Below are positions 13,900 to 16,565 of a DNA stretch of 16,565 nucleotides, piece after piece. The stretch is from assembly GCA_039589195.1 (NCBI GenBank), contig JBDHHV010000164.1:1-16565 (forward strand), given 5' to 3'. Each line of letters opens with the position of its first letter. Positions within the stretch are counted from its first letter, which is position 1. Origin of the DNA: JBDHAC01 sp039589195. GTDB lineage: Bacteria; Gemmatimonadota; Gemmatimonadetes; Palauibacterales; Palauibacteraceae. A program made the translations under genes and the position numbers. The notes under the pieces are model-generated. The model did no database searches and was not told the DNA's origin. It worked only from the letters and a program-made list of their open reading frames with translations.

Positions 13900-14529
13900 C
13901 TATCCGCCGGCGCTCCCCTCCAGCGCCAGGCTGTTCCAGAACTCTATCGTCGTCTGGAGGATCGGCAAGCGCCGGTCCAGCAAGTACCCGATTCGTGCCG
14001 CAGCGACCTCCTGCAGGACCGCGCGTCGGTCGGCCGGCAACCGGCCGCGAAGCGCCGCCCCCCGGTCGGAGTCGCGTTTCCTGCCAGGCTCAAGGTAGTC
14101 CGCCAGATACAGGAGCTCCCCCAGCAGATCGAGATCGGGGTGTCCGGTGGAGTGACAGGCGATCGCCGTCAGCACCGACTCGTCACTCACACCCTCGAGG
14201 CGGAGGCGAGCGGCGCACGCCGGGCCGTGCAGAACAGGATCCGGCCACTCATCCGCGGATGCCACGTAGTCGCGCAGCTCGGCGGGATCCGTGGATTTGA
14301 GCGCATCGTGGAGGTACCCGGCCGCACGCCACCGAACGAGCTCGTCCTCGCTCAGCCCCAGATCCCTTCCCCACCCCTCCAGGAGGGCGACCACCCGCTG
14401 CGTGTGGCGGAGACGCGCTTCGTCCAGATGCGCCCACGCCGGGAGCGCGCCCGACTCCCCCGCGGCGCGTATTAGCGGGTCTACGGTGTTCCCTCCGCTT
14501 CGAGCCGCGGCCGTAGCGGCCGGTTGCAC
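13900..14529 (-). CDS. yqeK: YqeK-like HD-domain phosphohydrolase (probable diadenosine tetraphosphate hydrolase)
   Basis: The product is up to 209 residues and is close to the YqeK family, symmetrical Ap4A hydrolases. Metal-site residues in order are His42 (RLRHTQRV), His74-Asp75 (GYLHDALK), His101 (HGPACAARL), His126 (ACHSTGHPDLDLL) and Asp144 (YLADYLEPGRK). The last two segments are the YqeK signature. The only canonical start is a GTG at 14529, which puts the first 16 codons inside panD (49-bp overlap) with an Ala-rich, non-conserved leader. A GGAGGG (14497-14492) lies nearer the domain but is followed only by GTA and ATA codons. The usual neighbours nadD and rsfS are not here; it sits instead between panD and a LytR_C gene. 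The function is by homology. Confidence 0.85.
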   Translation of the reverse strand: MQPAATAAARSGGNTVDPLIRAAGESGALPAWAHLDEARLRHTQRVVALLEGWGRDLGLSEDELVRWRAAGYLHDALKSTDPAELRDYVASADEWPDPVLHGPACAARLRLEGVSDESVLTAIACHSTGHPDLDLLGELLYLADYLEPGRKRDSDRGAALRGRLPADRRAVLQEVAAARIGYLLDRRLPILQTTIEFWNSLALEGSAGG

Positions 14530-14858
14530 TCGTCGACCTTCACGACTCGGGGCTCATGACCGGCCACCTCCGCCTCCTCGTACTCCCCGTAGGCGATGAT
14601 CACGACGACGTCTCCCCGCTGTCCGAGGCGGGCGGCGGGGCCGTTCAGGCAAATCTCGCCGCCCCCGCGTTCTCCCTCGATGACATACGTCTCCAGCCGA
14701 GCACCGTTCGACCGGTTCAGGACCTGGACCTTCTCGTACGGCACGAGGTCGGCGGCGTCCATCAGCTCGCGGTCGATCGTAACAGAGCCTTCATATTCTA
14801 GATTAGCGTCTGTCAGTAACGCGTTATGTACTTTTGATTTGCAGAGAGTCCTGCGCAT
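14481..14858 (-). CDS. panD: Aspartate 1-decarboxylase precursor
   Basis: The 125-residue proenzyme makes beta-alanine from aspartate for pantothenate synthesis. It self-cleaves between Gly24 and Ser25 in YEGSVTID, and the Ser becomes the catalytic pyruvoyl group; the site is intact. Lys9, Tyr22, GARLETYVIEGERGGGEICLNGPAA (52-76) and GDVVVIIAYG (82-91) are all standard. The ATG at 14858 is preceded almost directly by GAGGA, unusually tight spacing. The segment near 14790-14830 is noticeably AT-richer than its surroundings. It lies 97 bp after panC with no obvious promoter between, and overlaps the HD-protein gene. Confidence 0.97.
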   Translation of the reverse strand: MRRTLCKSKVHNALLTDANLEYEGSVTIDRELMDAADLVPYEKVQVLNRSNGARLETYVIEGERGGGEICLNGPAARLGQRGDVVVIIAYGEYEEAEVAGHEPRVVKVDECNRPLRPRLEAEGTP

Positions 14859-14955
14859 TCCTCGCTCCGATTCTGATCTCTATCGGTTCTCGACCCCGCG
14901 GACTACGAACCGCTTGAATACGTCCGTTCCCTAGACCGAGTTCCCGGCGTGTTTG

Positions 14956-15864
14956 TCACTTGTATGCCCACCCGGCACCCACTCGCTCCTCGAGCGATGA
15001 CGGCCCGGCGAGCGGCGCGTTGTCGATGAGCCTGGTCGTCCCGACGCGCGCCGCAATGGCGCAAACGTCGTCGGGGCCCGCGGCATCGGTGGACTCGAGT
15101 CGATCGGGGTCCACGATCTCGGCGTACTCGACCTCGGCGCCGGCGCTCTCCAGCTCACCCCGCACGAGCGACTCGAGGGTGGCACGGTCGTTCTCCCCGG
15201 CTCGGAAACGCTCCCGAACCGCGCGCAGCGCCCGGGAAAGCGAGAGCGCCACATCTCGCTCGGCAGCGCTCAGGTACGTGTTCCGCGAGCTCAACGCGAG
15301 CCCATCGGGCTCGCGCACGGTGGGGGCGACCAGGATTCGGATCGGGAATCGAAGCTGCTCCACCATACCGCGGATGAGCACCGACTGCTGAAAGTCCTTC
15401 TGCCCGAAGACCGCCAGGTCGGGCTCCACGATCGCGAACAACTTGGCCACGACCGTGAGCACACCCCTGAAGTGCCCCGGGCGACCAGGTCCGCACAACC
15501 GGTCGCCCAGCGGCCCGGGCTCGACCCAGATGGTCTGAGCCGCCGGATACATCTCGGACGTGGAAGGAACGAACACCGTCTCCGCGCCGCGAGCGCTCAC
15601 GAGCTCCTGGTCGCGCTCCAGATCGCGCGGGTATTCCTCGAAGTCTTCGGCAGGACCGAACTGGGTGGGGTTGACGAAGACCGAGACGATGACCGCGTCG
15701 GCGGCCGAGACCGCGACGTCGATCAGACTCAGGTGTCCTTCGTGAAGTGCCCCCATGGTCGGAACGAGCGCGACGGTCTCGCCATCGCGTCTTGTGCGTG
15801 CACGCCACGCTCGCACGTCCGCGACGGTCCGCAGCACCTGAGCCCGGGGAGGCTCAGGCGACAT
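14956..15864 (-). CDS. panC: Pantothenate synthetase (pantoate-beta-alanine ligase)
   Basis: The product is 302 residues. It joins pantoate and beta-alanine with ATP in the cytoplasm. The nucleotidyltransferase signatures are PTMGALHEGH (35-44, HIGH-like), FVNPTQFGPAEDFEEYPRD (63-81), FGQKDFQQ (153-160) and REPDGLALSSRN (184-195, KMSKS-like loop). The ATG at 15864 lies inside the last codons of panB (11-bp overlap) and leaves a 10-residue leader before the first strand; a longer start at 15900 would sit deeper inside panB and adds non-conserved residues. Its place next to panB and panD makes pathway assignment safe. Confidence 0.97.
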   Translation of the reverse strand: MSPEPPRAQVLRTVADVRAWRARTRRDGETVALVPTMGALHEGHLSLIDVAVSAADAVIVSVFVNPTQFGPAEDFEEYPRDLERDQELVSARGAETVFVPSTSEMYPAAQTIWVEPGPLGDRLCGPGRPGHFRGVLTVVAKLFAIVEPDLAVFGQKDFQQSVLIRGMVEQLRFPIRILVAPTVREPDGLALSSRNTYLSAAERDVALSLSRALRAVRERFRAGENDRATLESLVRGELESAGAEVEYAEIVDPDRLESTDAAGPDDVCAIAARVGTTRLIDNAPLAGPSSLEERVGAGWAYK

Positions 15865-16565
15865 CGACGTCGTAACGCTCGCTCTCGCTCGGGTACTCAC
15901 CCGCCCTCACTGCGCTCACGAACTCCGCGATCCCATCCCTCGCGGCATCGCCCAGCTCGGCGAACCGGCGGAGGAACTTGGGGCTAAAGCCTTCGTTGAG
16001 ACCGAGCATGTCGGGGAGCACCAGGACCTGGCCGTCGCACCCGTTCCCGGCCCCGATCCCGATCGTCGGGATCTCCAGTGCCAAGCTGATCCTGGTGGCC
16101 AGGTCGGTCGGGACCATCTCCAGCACCATGCTGAAACAGCCGGCCTCCTCGAGCGCGCGCGCCTCCTTTTCCAGACGCGCGGCCTCGTCCGCTTCGCGGC
16201 CCGTGAGCCGGTACCCACCCAGCTTGTGCACGGCCTGCGGCGTGAGACCGATGTGGCCCATCACGGGGATGCCGGCCGTCACCAGGGTCCGGACCCGGCT
16301 GAGCGTTTCGGCGTCACCCCCCTCGACCTTGACCGCTTCGCACCCGGTCTCCTTCAGGACGCGCCCGGCGTTTCGAAGCGCCTCTTCGTCGCTCACCTGA
16401 TACGACAGGAAGGGCATGTCCAGGATCAGCATCGGACCTTCGAGCCCTCGCCGCACCGCAGACGTGTGGTGGATCATCTCGTCGAGAGTGACCGGGAGCG
16501 TGCTCCGGTACCCGAGCACGACCTGGCCGAGCGAATCCCCCACGAGCACGGCATCGATTTCCGTC
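15854..16565 (-). CDS. panB: 3-methyl-2-oxobutanoate hydroxymethyltransferase, 5' end outside the window
   Basis: The visible part is the C-terminal 236 residues, in frame to the right edge and lacking the start. PanB transfers a hydroxymethyl group from 5,10-methylene-tetrahydrofolate to alpha-ketoisovalerate, the first committed step to pantothenate. Motifs seen are VLVGDSLGQVVLGYRSTLPV at the start (metal-binding Asp), ILDMPFLSYQ, AVKVEGG (active-site Lys), GIPVMGHIGLTPQAVHKLGGY, SMVLEMVP (catalytic Glu) and PTIGIGAGNGCDGQVLVLPDMLGL. Nothing looks broken. It overlaps panC by 11 bp and is the upstream gene of the operon in this window. Confidence 0.97.
   Translation of the reverse strand, partial: TEIDAVLVGDSLGQVVLGYRSTLPVTLDEMIHHTSAVRRGLEGPMLILDMPFLSYQVSDEEALRNAGRVLKETGCEAVKVEGGDAETLSRVRTLVTAGIPVMGHIGLTPQAVHKLGGYRLTGREADEAARLEKEARALEEAGCFSMVLEMVPTDLATRISLALEIPTIGIGAGNGCDGQVLVLPDMLGLNEGFSPKFLRRFAELGDAARDGIAEFVSAVRAGEYPSESERYDVDVA

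Noticed and set aside
14859..14955. Promoter for panD in the panC-panD gap
   Set aside because: The best pair (GTGACA with TCTAGG, 18-nt spacing on the minus strand) has a poor -10 box, too weak to report as a feature.

Overview
The window is a GC-rich, gene-dense bacterial chromosome segment made of housekeeping genes, nearly all on the minus strand. I see no phage, transposase, CRISPR, rRNA or tRNA gene. The gene set and the GC-rich, GTG/TTG-using style suggest a Gemmatimonadota-like bacterium: a separate MeaB and mutase large subunit, PhoH-PgpH-YbeY, a LytR_C protein beside a YqeK-type HD protein, and panBCD. That placement is inference; no marker here fixes the phylum.

Layout on the minus strand, in transcription order. 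Cluster 1 (about 11361 down to 4517) holds a stand-alone PTS EIIA-type protein, a VanZ-family membrane protein, aspS, phoH, a PgpH-type 7TM-HD phosphodiesterase and ybeY. Genes overlap or nearly touch, except for 73 bp between aspS and phoH. A 538-bp gap (3979-4516) then carries two palindromic repeats. Cluster 2 (3978 to 1) holds mgtE, meaB and a coenzyme B12-dependent acyl-CoA mutase large subunit that runs off the left edge. Cluster 3 (16565 down to 13363) holds panB (running off the right edge), panC, panD, a YqeK-like HD hydrolase and a LytR_C-domain membrane protein.

Only two genes are on the plus strand: rlmN (11484-12596), divergent from the EIIA gene, and a small NimA-like flavin-binding split-barrel protein (12680-13123). 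The latter converges on cluster 3 across a 239-bp gap that holds more copies of the same repeat.

Functionally, panB-panC-panD give the route to pantothenate, except for ketopantoate reductase, which is not seen, and so feed CoA supply. MeaB is the chaperone for a B12 acyl-CoA mutase. YbeY, PhoH, RlmN and AspRS all serve RNA and translation, and PgpH probably degrades a cyclic dinucleotide.

Four points stand out. (1) An undescribed-looking family of about 150-bp imperfect palindromes (4058-4212, 4290-4439, 13213-13360, plus a solo arm at 13156-13197 and a duplicated arm at 4448-4472), with conserved arms and unrelated loops. (2) A mutase usually labelled methylmalonyl-CoA mutase whose substrate-selecting residues are Phe and Gln, as in isobutyryl-CoA mutase. 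(3) An RlmN lacking about 17 residues near the C-terminus while keeping every catalytic cysteine. (4) A phoH whose best ribosome-binding site points at an AUC codon.
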